Positions 34,486 to 43,656 of a stretch of 64,000 nucleotides of DNA are shown one piece after another. Positions within the stretch are counted from its first letter, which is position 1, and each line of letters opens with the position of its first letter. Both the position numbers and the translations under genes were made by a program. A model generated the notes under the pieces. That model was given only the letters and a program-made list of their open reading frames with translations, searched no databases and was not told the origin of the DNA. The DNA is from Verrucomicrobiales bacterium (GTDB lineage Bacteria > Verrucomicrobiota > Verrucomicrobiia > Limisphaerales > J093): positions 124,001 to 188,000 of the forward strand of contig JACKPW010000006.1 in NCBI GenBank assembly GCA_024233215.1. The letters are read 5' to 3'.

Positions 34486-34878
34486 ATGAGTCGGAGGCCG
34501 GGAAACTCGCATGCAGGCAGCCCGCCGGCGCTGGCATTCGGGCTGGGATTGAGCGCGGCGGCGACCACCGGCCTGGTTTGGGGGCTGAACGCAGCGCCCT
34601 CGGTCGGCTGGCTCGCCAGCATTACCGTCGTGACATTGGCGGTCTTCGGAGTCGACAAGTGGGCGGCCAGAAGCAATCGGCGACGCGTTTCGGAGTTCGA
34701 TCTGCTGATGCTGGTGCTCCTGGGCGGGACCTTGGGCGCCCTCGTGGCGATGCCGTTGTTTCGGCACAAGACTCTGAAGACTTCGTTTCGGTGGCGGTTC
34801 TGGGCCGTCATTGTGCTCCAGGCCCTGCTGGTCGTGGGGTGGCTGCTGCTTTGGGAAAGCTTGGGGCGCTCCCGATAG
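34486..34878 (+). CDS. DUF1294 membrane protein
   Basis: 130 aa. Two or three membrane segments and the DUF1294 signature: FGVDKWAARSNRRRVSEFDL, GGTLGALVAMPLFRHKTLKTSFR. Function of the family is unknown; it is often found alone or fused to cold-shock domains. It lies 181 nt after the PEP-CTERM gene and is convergent with dxr. Confidence 0.85.
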   Translation: MSRRPGNSHAGSPPALAFGLGLSAAATTGLVWGLNAAPSVGWLASITVVTLAVFGVDKWAARSNRRRVSEFDLLMLVLLGGTLGALVAMPLFRHKTLKTSFRWRFWAVIVLQALLVVGWLLLWESLGRSR

Positions 34879-34920
34879 CTCAAGCTCAAGTCCCGGCAGA
34901 CGCCAATCCGCAGCCACGGG

Positions 34921-36057
34921 TCAGCCGACGGCCGCACTCCGTGCCCAGGCATCCGCTTCGAGAATCTGCTCAAGCGTAGGATGTTCAACCCGCCGGTGGA
35001 CGTCCATGACGCGACGCACCGTGGCGGTAATCCCAGGGAAATCGATCTGCCCGCCGCAGAAGGCGTCGACCGCCGCTTCGTTGGCGGCGTTGAACACCGC
35101 CGGCAGGGTTCCCCCCTGTTCCCCCGCGCGCCGTGCCAGTTCGATGGCCGGGAATCGTTCGGGGTCGGGCTCCTCAAACGTAAGCTGGCCGATCTTCGCC
35201 AGGTCCGTCTGCACCCGCGCGCTCGGAGCCCGATCCGGATACGTCAGGGCGTACTGAATCGGCAGACACATGTCCGGCGTCGAAAGCTGGGCAATCAGCG
35301 AGCCATCCACGAATTCGACCATCGAGTGGATCACACTCTGCGGATGCACCACCACCCGGACCCGGTCCATGCCGACGTCAAACAGCCAGCGCGCCTCGAT
35401 CATCTCGAGTCCCTTGTTGAACAGGGTGGCCGAATCAATCGTGATCTTGCGGCCCATGACCCAGGATGGGTGCTTGAGCGCCCGCTCCACCGTGATGTCC
35501 GGGAATTCCTCCTTCGGTGTCTTTCGGAAGGGACCTCCGGACGCCGTCAGCCAGAGGTTGCGGACCGTGGCGGGGTCCCTTCCGTCAAGGCATTGGAAGA
35601 TCGCCGAATGCTCGCTGTCCACCGCCAACACACGCACGCCGCAACGCCGCGCCTCCTCCATCACGATCTCACCGGCCATCACCAGGATCTCCTTCGAGGC
35701 CACGGCGATGTCCTTGCCGGCCCGGATGGCCGCCAATGCCGGCTGCAGACCCGCCGTCCCCACGATGGCGATCAACACAATGTCGGCGGAAGGCAGCGTG
35801 GCCAGCCTCAACAGTCCCTCGTCCCCGTGAAGGACCTGCGGATGGGTCCCAAACAGGCCGGCCAACTCGGCGGCCTTCTCCTCACTCGCGATGGAGATGG
35901 CTTCCGGTTCGAAGCGCCGGGCCTGTTCGAGGAGCAACTCCGCATTGCCACCGGCCGCCAGACCCACCAGACGGAGGCGGTCGGGCAGATCCTCAACCAC
36001 CTTGATGGTGCTGGTGCCAATGGAGCCGGTGCTGCCGAGGAGGACGACGTTCTTCAT
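34921..36057 (-). CDS. dxr: 1-deoxy-D-xylulose 5-phosphate reductoisomerase
   Basis: 378 aa, full length. NADPH site GSTGSIGTSTIKV at the N-terminus; ASKEILVMAGE; metal/substrate residues in AVDSEHSAIFQCL and NKGLEMIEARWLF; Trp-containing flexible loop WLTASGGPFRKTP. Makes MEP, second step of the non-mevalonate isoprenoid pathway, which feeds hopanoids and undecaprenyl phosphate. It lies 30 nt after cdsA in the same direction; this is part of the conserved uppS-cdsA-dxr-rseP order, with uppS and rseP missing here. Confidence 0.97.
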   Translation of the reverse strand: MKNVVLLGSTGSIGTSTIKVVEDLPDRLRLVGLAAGGNAELLLEQARRFEPEAISIASEEKAAELAGLFGTHPQVLHGDEGLLRLATLPSADIVLIAIVGTAGLQPALAAIRAGKDIAVASKEILVMAGEIVMEEARRCGVRVLAVDSEHSAIFQCLDGRDPATVRNLWLTASGGPFRKTPKEEFPDITVERALKHPSWVMGRKITIDSATLFNKGLEMIEARWLFDVGMDRVRVVVHPQSVIHSMVEFVDGSLIAQLSTPDMCLPIQYALTYPDRAPSARVQTDLAKIGQLTFEEPDPERFPAIELARRAGEQGGTLPAVFNAANEAAVDAFCGGQIDFPGITATVRRVMDVHRRVEHPTLEQILEADAWARSAAVG

Positions 36058-36087
36058 GCGCGTGCCGGCAGGCTAACAGGCGGGTGC

Positions 36088-36999
36088 TCAGTTCGTCAAA
36101 GCGTGGCGAAGATAGAGGTACATCAGCGGGGCATTGAACAGCAGACTGTCCAGCAGGTCGAGGATGCCGCCGATGCCCGGGAACAACCGGCCGGAATCCT
36201 TCGCCCCGGCCTCGCGTTTGAACAGGGACTCGATGAGGTCACCGAGCACCGCCGCGGCCCCCAGCAAGAGTCCCAGCACCACGGCGTGAACCGGCGTCAT
36301 GCCGGCCAGGTGTTTCCCGGCAAAATGCGCGAACACCAGACTGCCCACCATGGAAAACAGCAGCGCTCCGCCGAAGCCCTCCCAGGTCTTGCCCGGGCTG
36401 ATGCGCGGGATCATCTTGTGCCGCCCGATCAACGATCCCGTGGCGTAGGCGCCCATGTCGCTGAACTTCGTTACCAGGATGAAGTAGATCAGGTACCACG
36501 TGCCGTCGGCGCGCGGGAAGAAATGGATCTTCTGGATGAAGTTCAGCAACCACGGCACATAGAGGAGACCGAGCAGCGTCGTGGCCACCGCGATGACGCC
36601 ATCGGACTGGCGTTTGTCCAGAAACCGCCGCACGCAAAGACCGAGGAAACAGAGGACCACAATGCCGGTCTCGAAATCGTGCGCCTTGGCGGGCAGGGTC
36701 TGTTTCTGCACCACGCCCGACAGCATCAGCCAGGTACTGGCGACGAGCACGATACCAAACGCCAGACCGGTCCCGCGATAGCAGGCCAACCCCCGCCGTT
36801 TCACCAAACCGTAGAACTCCGCCTGCCCGATCGCGGCCAGAGCGACCATGACGGTCAGGAAACAGGCCCGGGCGATGAAGGCGTTCGGTGAGAACAGAGC
36901 GGCGATCACCACGCCCCAAAGGATGAGCGAACTCATCAATCGACGCAGGAAGACCTGCGCCTTGGATGGGGCTGGTTTGGCGGTCGGATGGTCAGGCAT
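36088..36999 (-). CDS. cdsA: Phosphatidate cytidylyltransferase
   Basis: 303 aa with about eight membrane segments. The CdsA region is recognisable (FSDMGAYATGSLIGRHKMIPRISPGKTWEG; VLGDLIESLFKREAGAKDSGRLFPGIGGILDLLDS). In most CdsA proteins the last stretch reads PGHGGxxDRxDS; here the His and Arg are Ile and Leu. Related PVC bacteria carry similar variants (recollection), so the enzyme is likely functional. Makes CDP-diacylglycerol for phospholipids. The start at 36999 gives a cytoplasmic tail MPDHPTAKPAPSKAQ. Confidence 0.9.
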   Translation of the reverse strand: MPDHPTAKPAPSKAQVFLRRLMSSLILWGVVIAALFSPNAFIARACFLTVMVALAAIGQAEFYGLVKRRGLACYRGTGLAFGIVLVASTWLMLSGVVQKQTLPAKAHDFETGIVVLCFLGLCVRRFLDKRQSDGVIAVATTLLGLLYVPWLLNFIQKIHFFPRADGTWYLIYFILVTKFSDMGAYATGSLIGRHKMIPRISPGKTWEGFGGALLFSMVGSLVFAHFAGKHLAGMTPVHAVVLGLLLGAAAVLGDLIESLFKREAGAKDSGRLFPGIGGILDLLDSLLFNAPLMYLYLRHALTN

Positions 37000-37027
37000 C
37001 GAGGGGAACAGGCGCGAATGAAACCGG

Positions 37028-37297
37028 TCAGACCCTGGGTGGGCGGCCCGGCATTACCGCCAGAATCCTGAGTGTGGGGACCCCGGCCAGCACCCCGGCA
37101 GGCCAGCGTTCCTTCCGCGGCCCCAGAATCACCACTGGGGGCAACACCATCAAAATGCAGAAAGCCAGCGCGACAACGCGCAGGCTGAGAAACCACGGCA
37201 GGATCGGGATGGCCACCATGGCCAGCAGAGCCAGAGAGGCGAAACCCGCCACACACAACCGAACGGCGGGAGTGTGTGACGGGATTGTCATCTCCAT
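37028..37297 (-). CDS. Small two-TM membrane protein upstream of cdsA
   Basis: 89 aa from ATG 37297 (or 37291). Two hydrophobic segments: VAGFASLALLAMVAIPILPW and VVALAFCILMVLPPVVIL, then a basic tail ending GRPPRV. It is in the position where uppS usually sits, 28 nt before cdsA, but shares nothing with UppS. No Shine-Dalgarno is evident. Unknown function; could be a real operon member. Confidence 0.45.
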   Translation of the reverse strand: MEMTIPSHTPAVRLCVAGFASLALLAMVAIPILPWFLSLRVVALAFCILMVLPPVVILGPRKERWPAGVLAGVPTLRILAVMPGRPPRV

Positions 37298-37320
37298 ATG
37301 GACGGAGGAGGAACGGGGAC

Positions 37321-38652
37321 CTAAGTCAACTTGTAGGGCGCCCGGTAGGGTCGCGTCATCAGGTTCGCGGCCTCGGCATCGCCGAGTATCTGCTCCTTCT
37401 CGACGTCCCACTTGAGGGTCCGCCCAACCAGCATGGCGATGAGCCCGAGATGTCCTGGGACCGCCGAGTGATGGGCCGTTTCCACCGGGGTGATGGTCGG
37501 CTTCCGCGACTTCACGCAGTCGAGGAAGTTCCGCTGATGGTTGCGCGAGTAGTAAAGCGGGACCTTGCGCAGGTTCTCGGGCAACCGGTTGAACTCCTTG
37601 AATTCGTCCTTGGACGAATCGAATCCGCCGCGATCCACCCAGACCCATCCGTCCGAGCCGATCCATTTCGTCCCCCCCCGGATGTCCCCGTGCCCCCCGG
37701 CCATGACCATCTCCACGTTATCGGGGTACTGCATCTCGATGCGGTATTTGGTGCAGGTGTTCCAGATCGCGTCCCGCGGCGGAAACTCGCCCTGGCCCTT
37801 GATCTCGGACGGGCCGCTGTTGTCCCAACCCATCCCCCAGTGCGCGATGTCGCAATGGTGCCCCACCCAGTCCAGCAACTGGCCGCCGCCGATGTTGTAA
37901 TCCCAGCGCCAGTTCATGTGCACGCGGCACTCGATGTACGGCTGCATCGTTGCCGGCCCGATCCAATGCTCGTAATCCAGCCACTCCGGCGGCGGGGTGA
38001 TGGATCGCTTGTCCCCCGTCCCGGCAAAATCATGATGCCCGCTGGGCAGCCCCACCTCCACCCGGTGGACCTTGCCGATGAGTCCGCTGCGGACGAGTTC
38101 GGCGGCCTTGTGGAAGTTCTCCTGCGAACGCTGCCAGGAACCCGTCTGCCAGATCCGGTTGTTCTGCTGGACCGCGCGAACGATGGCCTGCTGTTCGGCA
38201 ATGGTGCGGGCCAGCGGCTTCTCGCCGTAGATGTCCTTGCCCTGGTTGGCGGCCTCGGTGGCCGTGAGGGCATGCCAGTTGTCGGGCACCGCCAGCATCA
38301 CGGCATCGATGTCCTTCCGGGCCATCATCTCCCGGTAATCGTTGTAGGCCTTGCAGTCCTGGTTGCCGTACTTGCGATTGACGGTGCCGACGGCGGACTC
38401 GAGGTGTTTCTTGTCCAGGTCGCAGGCCGCAACCACCTGGCAGTCGCGCTGGTTCAGAAAGGCGTTGGTATTGCCGGGACCCTGCATGCCCCAGCCCACC
38501 ACCCCCATCGTGATGCGCTCGGAGGGGGCTGCCCTGCCGTCCGCGCCGAGAACGCTGGAGGGAACGACCATGGGCGCCAGGGCCGCGCTGCCGGCCGCCG
38601 CCAGAAAGCGACGACGGTTCATGGGAAGGACCGGGGAGTTGGAGTTTGTCAT
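37321..38652 (-). CDS. Tat-exported Gfo/Idh/MocA-family oxidoreductase
   Basis: 443 aa. MNRRRFLAAAGSAALAPMVV is a twin-arginine signal. The mature enzyme has a Rossmann domain (ITMGVVGWGMQGPGNTNAFL), EKPLA in KDIYGEKPLARTIAEQQAI, and the C-terminal domain with WRWDYNIGGGQLLDWVGHHCDIAHWGMG. Such exported members act on sugars with tightly bound NAD(P). In Verrucomicrobiota they accompany polysaccharide breakdown; the divergent GH144-like gene next door fits. Start 38652 (MTNSNS) is preferred over MNRRR eleven residues later only weakly. Confidence 0.9.
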   Translation of the reverse strand: MTNSNSPVLPMNRRRFLAAAGSAALAPMVVPSSVLGADGRAAPSERITMGVVGWGMQGPGNTNAFLNQRDCQVVAACDLDKKHLESAVGTVNRKYGNQDCKAYNDYREMMARKDIDAVMLAVPDNWHALTATEAANQGKDIYGEKPLARTIAEQQAIVRAVQQNNRIWQTGSWQRSQENFHKAAELVRSGLIGKVHRVEVGLPSGHHDFAGTGDKRSITPPPEWLDYEHWIGPATMQPYIECRVHMNWRWDYNIGGGQLLDWVGHHCDIAHWGMGWDNSGPSEIKGQGEFPPRDAIWNTCTKYRIEMQYPDNVEMVMAGGHGDIRGGTKWIGSDGWVWVDRGGFDSSKDEFKEFNRLPENLRKVPLYYSRNHQRNFLDCVKSRKPTITPVETAHHSAVPGHLGLIAMLVGRTLKWDVEKEQILGDAEAANLMTRPYRAPYKLT

Positions 38653-38821
38653 AGGGGCGCGACTTTGATGCGCGAACCCGTTCTTGACGAGGCGAAAATC
38701 GGGACCGCCGCCGCCTGGCGTCCGGGGACGAGCCCCCCCCCGTCCCGCCCCTTTGGGATCCCCCAAGCCAGGACAATGGCGACAAGTGCCGGACGGCATG
38801 GCAGTCTCGGGAACAGTCGCG

Positions 38822-40417
38822 ATGAACAGCTCCTTTTCAACATGGCTGCCCCGGGTTGCCGCCGTCCTGGGAATCACGGCCCTCAGCGGCAGCAGTCTCG
38901 CCGCGGGACCGCAGCTCACGCTCCATGCCACCGGTCACGACCGTCGCGTAGACCTGGGCTGGACCCTGAAGGGCGTGCATGAGATCCAAGGCTTCAAGGT
39001 GGGGCGGGCGGACAGCCAGGAAAGTCGGTTCACCACGCTGTATGAAGGGCTCTACCCCGACCGTTTCTACAGCGACTTCCTGGGCACCAACGAGCTGACC
39101 CGCATCTATCGCGTGACGGCGGTTCTCGGCGACGGCACCCGCATCGAATCCGCTCCGGCGGCCGCACAAACGCACGCCATGACCGACGAGGAACTCCTGA
39201 CCTCGGTGCAGGCGGCGACGTTTCGGTACTTCTGGGATTACGCCCATCCGACGAGTGGCCTGGCTCGCGAACGTACCGGCAGCGGCGACACGTGTACGAG
39301 TGGTGGAACGGGTTTCGGCCTGATGGCAATCTGCGTGGCAGCGGAGCGGGGCTTCGTATCGCGGGAGACGGCGGTGGAGCGCTTGAACACCCTGCTTTCC
39401 TTCCTGGAGAACCGGGCCGAACGCTATCACGGCGCGTGGGCCCACTGGATCCACGGGGCCACCGGCAACACCATCCCGTTCTCCCGCTACGACGACGGCG
39501 GCGACATCGTGGAAACGGCCTACCTCGCCCAGGGGTTGCTCACCGTCCGCCGCTGTTTTGACCGCGAAACGCCGGACGAACGGGAACTCGTCGCCCGCGC
39601 AACCCGGCTATGGGAAGGGATCGAATGGGACTGGTATCTGGGTGAACCGCCCGGCAAACAGCTGTGGTGGCATTGGTCGCCCAACCACGGCTGGCGGATG
39701 AACCACCGGATCGGCGGCCACTTCAACGAGTGCCTCATCGCCTACCTGCTGGCCATCGCCTCCCCCACCCATCCGATTCCCGCCGACTGCTACCGGTTGG
39801 GCTGGGTGGGTGAGCCGCCCGACGGGTATTTGAACGGACACGAGTATTACGGCCAACACCTCGCGGTAGGCTGGCCCTACGGCGGGCCGTTGTTCTTCAC
39901 GCACTACAGTTTCCTGGGGTTCGATCCGCGCGCCTGGCGGGATGAGTTCTGCGATTACTTCGCGAACAACCGCGCGATCTCCCTCATCAACCGCGCCTGG
40001 TGCGCCGACAACCCCCATGGGTTCGCGGTCTACAGCGACCTCTTCTGGGGGCTGACCGCCAGCGATGATCCCGACGGTTACAGCGCCCACGAACCCCGCC
40101 ACGACAACGGCACCATCGCCCCGACCGCTGCGCTGTCGGCCATGCCCTATGTGCCGGCCGAATCGATCGCCACCCTGCGCCATCTCTATGAGGAACACGG
40201 CGCCCGGATCTGGGGCCACTGCGGCTTCAAGGACGCTTTCAACCCGACGCGGGACTGGGTGGCGGATGGACACCTGGCCATCGACCAGGGGCCGATCATT
40301 GTCATGATCGAGAACCACCGCAGCGGCCTTTGCTGGCGGAAGTTCATGGCCAACCCGGAGATCCCGGCAGCACTGGCACGGATGGGCTGGACCCGGGTGT
40401 CCCGGACTTCGCCTTGA
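38822..40417 (+). CDS. Secreted glucoamylase-family (GH144-like) beta-1,2-glucanase candidate
   Basis: 531 aa. Signal peptide (MNSSFSTWLPRVAAVLGITALSG), an N-terminal Ig/fibronectin-like domain to about residue 110, then the PF10091 glucoamylase domain: VQAATFRYFWDYAHPTSGLARER, FGLMAICVAAERGFVSRETA, HFNECLIAYLLAIASPTHPI, ALSAMPYVPAESI, FKDAFNPTRDWVADGHLAID. Characterised relatives in GH144 are endo-beta-1,2-glucanases with an (alpha/alpha)6 barrel. Linkage specificity here is inferred. Divergent from the exported oxidoreductase. Confidence 0.85.
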   Translation: MNSSFSTWLPRVAAVLGITALSGSSLAAGPQLTLHATGHDRRVDLGWTLKGVHEIQGFKVGRADSQESRFTTLYEGLYPDRFYSDFLGTNELTRIYRVTAVLGDGTRIESAPAAAQTHAMTDEELLTSVQAATFRYFWDYAHPTSGLARERTGSGDTCTSGGTGFGLMAICVAAERGFVSRETAVERLNTLLSFLENRAERYHGAWAHWIHGATGNTIPFSRYDDGGDIVETAYLAQGLLTVRRCFDRETPDERELVARATRLWEGIEWDWYLGEPPGKQLWWHWSPNHGWRMNHRIGGHFNECLIAYLLAIASPTHPIPADCYRLGWVGEPPDGYLNGHEYYGQHLAVGWPYGGPLFFTHYSFLGFDPRAWRDEFCDYFANNRAISLINRAWCADNPHGFAVYSDLFWGLTASDDPDGYSAHEPRHDNGTIAPTAALSAMPYVPAESIATLRHLYEEHGARIWGHCGFKDAFNPTRDWVADGHLAIDQGPIIVMIENHRSGLCWRKFMANPEIPAALARMGWTRVSRTSP

Positions 40418-40641
40418 CGGCCGACCAGTCTGCGGGGCACGCGAAAGGGGAGACCCGCCGCCCCCTTGAGTCCATTCAAAGTCCCGTTTGAAACAAGCAA
40501 GCCGCGGGCTACTGTAGGGCGGATGCAGCCCACGAACCTTGAGCGCCCCGACCGTTTCGGGTGTGCCGGGATGGCGGGGATGGCGGACGACGCCCCACCT
40601 CCGTCGGTTCGTGGCAGGCCCGGCGTCGGGAGGGAAACTCA

Positions 40642-40833
40642 ATGGAAGTTCTGCAACTCAATGAGACCGAGCGGGAGCTTCTGGCCGAGGTGTTGAAGAA
40701 CCGCCTCGCGGCTCTCGAGGTCGAAATCACCCACACGGATCGTTCTGAATTCCGCGCACTGCTCAAGGAGCGTCGCAGCGTGCTCAACGGCATCGTTGAA
40801 CAGCTCGGCGAACGACTGCCCGCCGCCGTCTAG
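40642..40833 (+). CDS. Small conserved helical protein
   Basis: 63 aa, behind a strong GGGAGGG Shine-Dalgarno with the ATG at 40642. Two amphipathic helices: ETERELLAEVLKNRLAALEV and HTDRSEFRALLKERRSVLNG. Short proteins with the same HTD-x-x-EFR-x-x-LK-x-R pattern recur in many bacteria; function unknown. It sits between the glucanase and mtnP. Confidence 0.7.
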   Translation: MEVLQLNETERELLAEVLKNRLAALEVEITHTDRSEFRALLKERRSVLNGIVEQLGERLPAAV

Positions 40834-40840
40834 GATGCCC

Positions 40841-41710
40841 CTACAGAAACCGCTCGAGCAACGGCCGGAGTCGCTTGATCGTGGCCGCCGACCAGTGCTT
40901 GCGCGGGGTGAGAATCGCCGTGTCGAGCGCACGATGACAGGGCCAGCCGGGTTGGTGCGGCACCTGAGGGATCGCCTCCAGCAGGACTGATTTGGCGAGT
41001 TCAGCGTTGCGATGGAGGTTCTCAATCACCATCTCGACCGTGACATGGGCCTCGTCCGGCTTCCAGCAGTCGTAGTCGGTCACCATGGCCATCGTCGCGT
41101 AGGCGATCTCCGCCTCCCGGGCACAGCGGGCCTCCCCGAGATTGGTCATGCCGATCACCGCAAATCCATCGCGGTGGTTGGCCAGGGACTCCGCCCGGGT
41201 GCTGAACGCCGGCCCCTCCATGTTCACGTAGGTTCCCCCGTCGTGGACGCGCGCCTTGCGTTTGCGACAGGACCGCAGCAGCAACTGGCGCAACTCCGCC
41301 GAGACCGGCTCCGCAAAGGCAATGTGCGCCACGATGCCGCGGCCGAAAAAGGTGTGCTCGGCGGACTTCTTCGTCCGGTCCAGAAACTGGTCGGGCAGAA
41401 CCACGTCGCAGGGTCGGTATTTCTGCTGCAACGACCCCACCGCGCTCACGCTCATGATCCAGGCCACCCCCAGCGACTTCAGGGCGTATACGTTGGCCCG
41501 ATGGTTGAGTTCGCTCGGCATCAGACGATGTCCCCGGCCATGTCGGGGCAGGAAGGCGACCTGCCGCCCTGCCAACTCGCCGGTCAACACCTTGTCCGAA
41601 GGCGCGCCAAACGGGGTGGACACGGCGACCCAGCGCTTCCGCTTCAGCCCCTCAATCTCATACAGCCCGCTGCCGCCGATGATCCCGATCCGGTGAACTG
41701 TTTCTTTCAT
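40841..41710 (-). CDS. mtnP: S-methyl-5'-thioadenosine phosphorylase
   Basis: 289 aa. Trimeric PNP/MTAP fold: IGIIGGSGLYEIEGL, phosphate-binding FLPRHGRGHRLMPSELNHRANV, GGTYVNMEGPAFSTRAES, VIGMTNLGEARCAREAEIAYATMAMVTDYDCW. Cleaves methylthioadenosine to adenine and methylthioribose-1-phosphate in methionine salvage; MTA arises here from polyamine synthesis or other SAM use. ATG 41710 begins MKETVHRIG. Convergent with the small helical protein, 7 nt apart. Confidence 0.93.
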   Translation of the reverse strand: MKETVHRIGIIGGSGLYEIEGLKRKRWVAVSTPFGAPSDKVLTGELAGRQVAFLPRHGRGHRLMPSELNHRANVYALKSLGVAWIMSVSAVGSLQQKYRPCDVVLPDQFLDRTKKSAEHTFFGRGIVAHIAFAEPVSAELRQLLLRSCRKRKARVHDGGTYVNMEGPAFSTRAESLANHRDGFAVIGMTNLGEARCAREAEIAYATMAMVTDYDCWKPDEAHVTVEMVIENLHRNAELAKSVLLEAIPQVPHQPGWPCHRALDTAILTPRKHWSAATIKRLRPLLERFL

Positions 41711-41818
41711 AGACCGCCGCAGGCTAGGCATCCGGTGGAAGGAATTCGAGGGAAGATTCCCCGTCCGCAAAGCAAACGCTGTCCGCGCCGCGGAAACCCC
41801 GGTAGCCTGCGAGGCGGA

Positions 41819-42382
41819 ATGGCAACCCACGACCGCCACAAACCTGCATCCCAGAACCTCCGGCATTCCGCAGCTGCGGAGAGGCTGCCGGGTGGGGGGC
41901 AAACGGACTACCTGCCACCATTACTGCGACGGGCCTGGTACGGACTCAATCAGGCCTTCCGACGCCGGCTCACCGCGCACGAACTGACTCCCGATCAATA
42001 CACGGTCCTGCGCAATCTGACGGAAGCCGGTCACGGCGGCCTGACCCAGCGCGCGTTGAACGACCGGATGAACAGTGATCCCAACACGATTGCCGCGTTG
42101 GTGGAACGGATGGAGCGTTCCGGATGGGTGAAGCGTGCGCCTGATGCGGCGGATCGCCGCGCCAAACGGGTGCACCTTACCAGCAGCGGCCGTGAGAAGC
42201 ATCTCCGGGCCCGCGCCGTCGCCGCGGCTCTCCATGCCGAGGTTGCCGCCGCGATCCCCCCCGTGGAGCAGGCAGAATTCCTCAAACAACTGGCCCGTCT
42301 CGCGGACGCCTGCCAGCAGGCCCTCGCAGATTCCGACCGCGAGAATCCGTTGCGACCCAAGCCACCTGGAAGCGAAGGGTAA
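41819..42382 (+). CDS. MarR-family transcriptional regulator
   Basis: 187 aa. MarR winged helix: TPDQYTVLRNLTEAGHGGLTQRALNDRMNSDPNTIAALVERMERSGWVKRAPDAADRRAKRVHLTSSG, with long N-terminal and C-terminal helices for dimerisation. Ligand unknown. It diverges from mtnP across 108 nt, so it may control mtnP or itself; no clear palindrome was found in that gap. Confidence 0.9.
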   Translation: MATHDRHKPASQNLRHSAAAERLPGGGQTDYLPPLLRRAWYGLNQAFRRRLTAHELTPDQYTVLRNLTEAGHGGLTQRALNDRMNSDPNTIAALVERMERSGWVKRAPDAADRRAKRVHLTSSGREKHLRARAVAAALHAEVAAAIPPVEQAEFLKQLARLADACQQALADSDRENPLRPKPPGSEG

Positions 42383-42485
42383 CGCCGAACGCCCCCCCTC
42401 CCCGACGCCGCCGCAACAAGGCGGCGCACCGCAGAGTGGGCGACGACGCGTCGAATCGGGGCGGGGCGGGAGAATCGCCGGCCGG

Positions 42486-42920
42486 CTACTTCGCGGGGCT
42501 GAACCGGCCGTCCTGATTCTTGAACTGGTTCCTCGAGTAGAGCACCGAGTTCAACGACGGCATGGGGTCCGCAGCGTTGAATACATAGCCGGCTTGGACC
42601 ACCGCTTCGATGATCTGCTCCTTGGTCATCGGGTTGCCGCGCGTCACCTTGAGTGCCATGTCGCGCAGCGAGGTCTTGTTGCGCACCCGCTTGGCCGGAC
42701 GACCCCGAACTCCCTTCGCCTTCGCCCGCTTCACCGGTGCCGCTGGCGACCTCTCCGTCGCCGGCCGCCGACCACGGGGTCCGGGAGTCCCGCCCGGGGA
42801 ACGGGTCGCCCCGCCGTCCGCCAGGGCCGCCTCAATCTGCGCCAACCGTTCCAGCAACTGCTTCCGCTCCGTCAACAAGGCCCCGCGCAATGCGAGGAAT
42901 TCCTTCACCGTGTCCTTCAT
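42486..42920 (-). CDS. AT-hook plus winged-helix (HARE-like) DNA-binding candidate
   Basis: 144 aa from ATG 42920. N-terminal coiled coil (ALRGALLTERKQLLERLAQIEA), a basic Pro/Arg/Lys linker with an AT-hook-like RGRPAKR, then a C-terminal winged-helix-like module: MTKEQIIEAVVQAGYVF, PMPSLNSVLYSRNQFKNQDG, RFSP. The last part resembles HARE-HTH modules. Likely nucleoid- or chromatin-style DNA binder. Precedes nothing in the same operon that I can link (trmB starts in the other direction of reading only 36 nt away on the same strand, upstream). Confidence 0.65.
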   Translation of the reverse strand: MKDTVKEFLALRGALLTERKQLLERLAQIEAALADGGATRSPGGTPGPRGRRPATERSPAAPVKRAKAKGVRGRPAKRVRNKTSLRDMALKVTRGNPMTKEQIIEAVVQAGYVFNAADPMPSLNSVLYSRNQFKNQDGRFSPAK

Positions 42921-42957
42921 CCCGGGAAGTGAGTCACAGGCCCCCTGTATCCTCAAG

Positions 42958-43656
42958 CTATTTATCCCCAGCCACCGACGCTCTGTAGTTGTGGGGATCC
43001 GGCGGCAATATGAGGGCCACTCTACGAAACGCCGCCCGAAGGGTGGGAAGTCCCCGGGCGTTGAACTCGCGCTCGAAATCGGTCGGCAGCGAGGCCAGTT
43101 CAGGGGGCGTGTCGACCGGTGTAAAGTGCGGACTCGCCGCGAATACCGCCCTCATCTGGGCAAAGTAATCTGCGGAGTCGGTCCTTACATGCAGGACACC
43201 CCCCACCGCGAGGGCCTGCGCGGCGTGCCCGGTGAACGCTTCGTTGATCAGGCGGCGGGCCCGATGGCGTATCTTCGGCCAGGGATCGGGAAAATAGACA
43301 TGGATCGCGGCCAGGGTTGCCGGGAACACGAGGTATTGAAGGAAATAGGCCGCCTCGATACGGACGCCCCGGAGGTTGGACAAGCCCAGGCGCTGCCCCT
43401 TCCGATCCAGCTTGCGCAGCCGGCCGTTGAGACGCTCGACTCCCACGAAGTTCCGTTCCGGATGACGGGCGGCCAGGTCGCAAAGAAAGGAGCCGTCACC
43501 GGAACCCAGCTCGAGTTCGACCGGTTGGCGCCGGGGAAAGCACTCCGCCAGGTCAAGTCGTTCCGTCAACGAGCAAATCTCAAGCAGCAGCCGCCCGGGC
43601 TGGATCCGGAAGCCCCCTGCAACGCCGTCGTCCTGCTGGCCTCCGGGATCGCTCAT
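42958..43656 (-). CDS. trmB: tRNA (guanine-N7-)-methyltransferase
   Basis: 232 aa. SAM-binding Rossmann motif VELELGSGDGSFLCDLA, then NFVGVERLNGRLRKLDRK, the TrmB signature HVYFPDPWPKIRHRARRLI, and TDSADYF. Methylates G46 of tRNAs to m7G. ATG overlaps the FIST gene stop (ATGA), so the two are translated as a pair. Slightly long N-terminus (MSDPGGQQDDGVAGG). Confidence 0.93.
   Translation of the reverse strand: MSDPGGQQDDGVAGGFRIQPGRLLLEICSLTERLDLAECFPRRQPVELELGSGDGSFLCDLAARHPERNFVGVERLNGRLRKLDRKGQRLGLSNLRGVRIEAAYFLQYLVFPATLAAIHVYFPDPWPKIRHRARRLINEAFTGHAAQALAVGGVLHVRTDSADYFAQMRAVFAASPHFTPVDTPPELASLPTDFEREFNARGLPTLRAAFRRVALILPPDPHNYRASVAGDK

Noticed and set aside
40418..40641. Riboswitch for methionine salvage near mtnP
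   Set aside because: mtnP is transcribed from the other side, and no SAM or MTA riboswitch core is seen.
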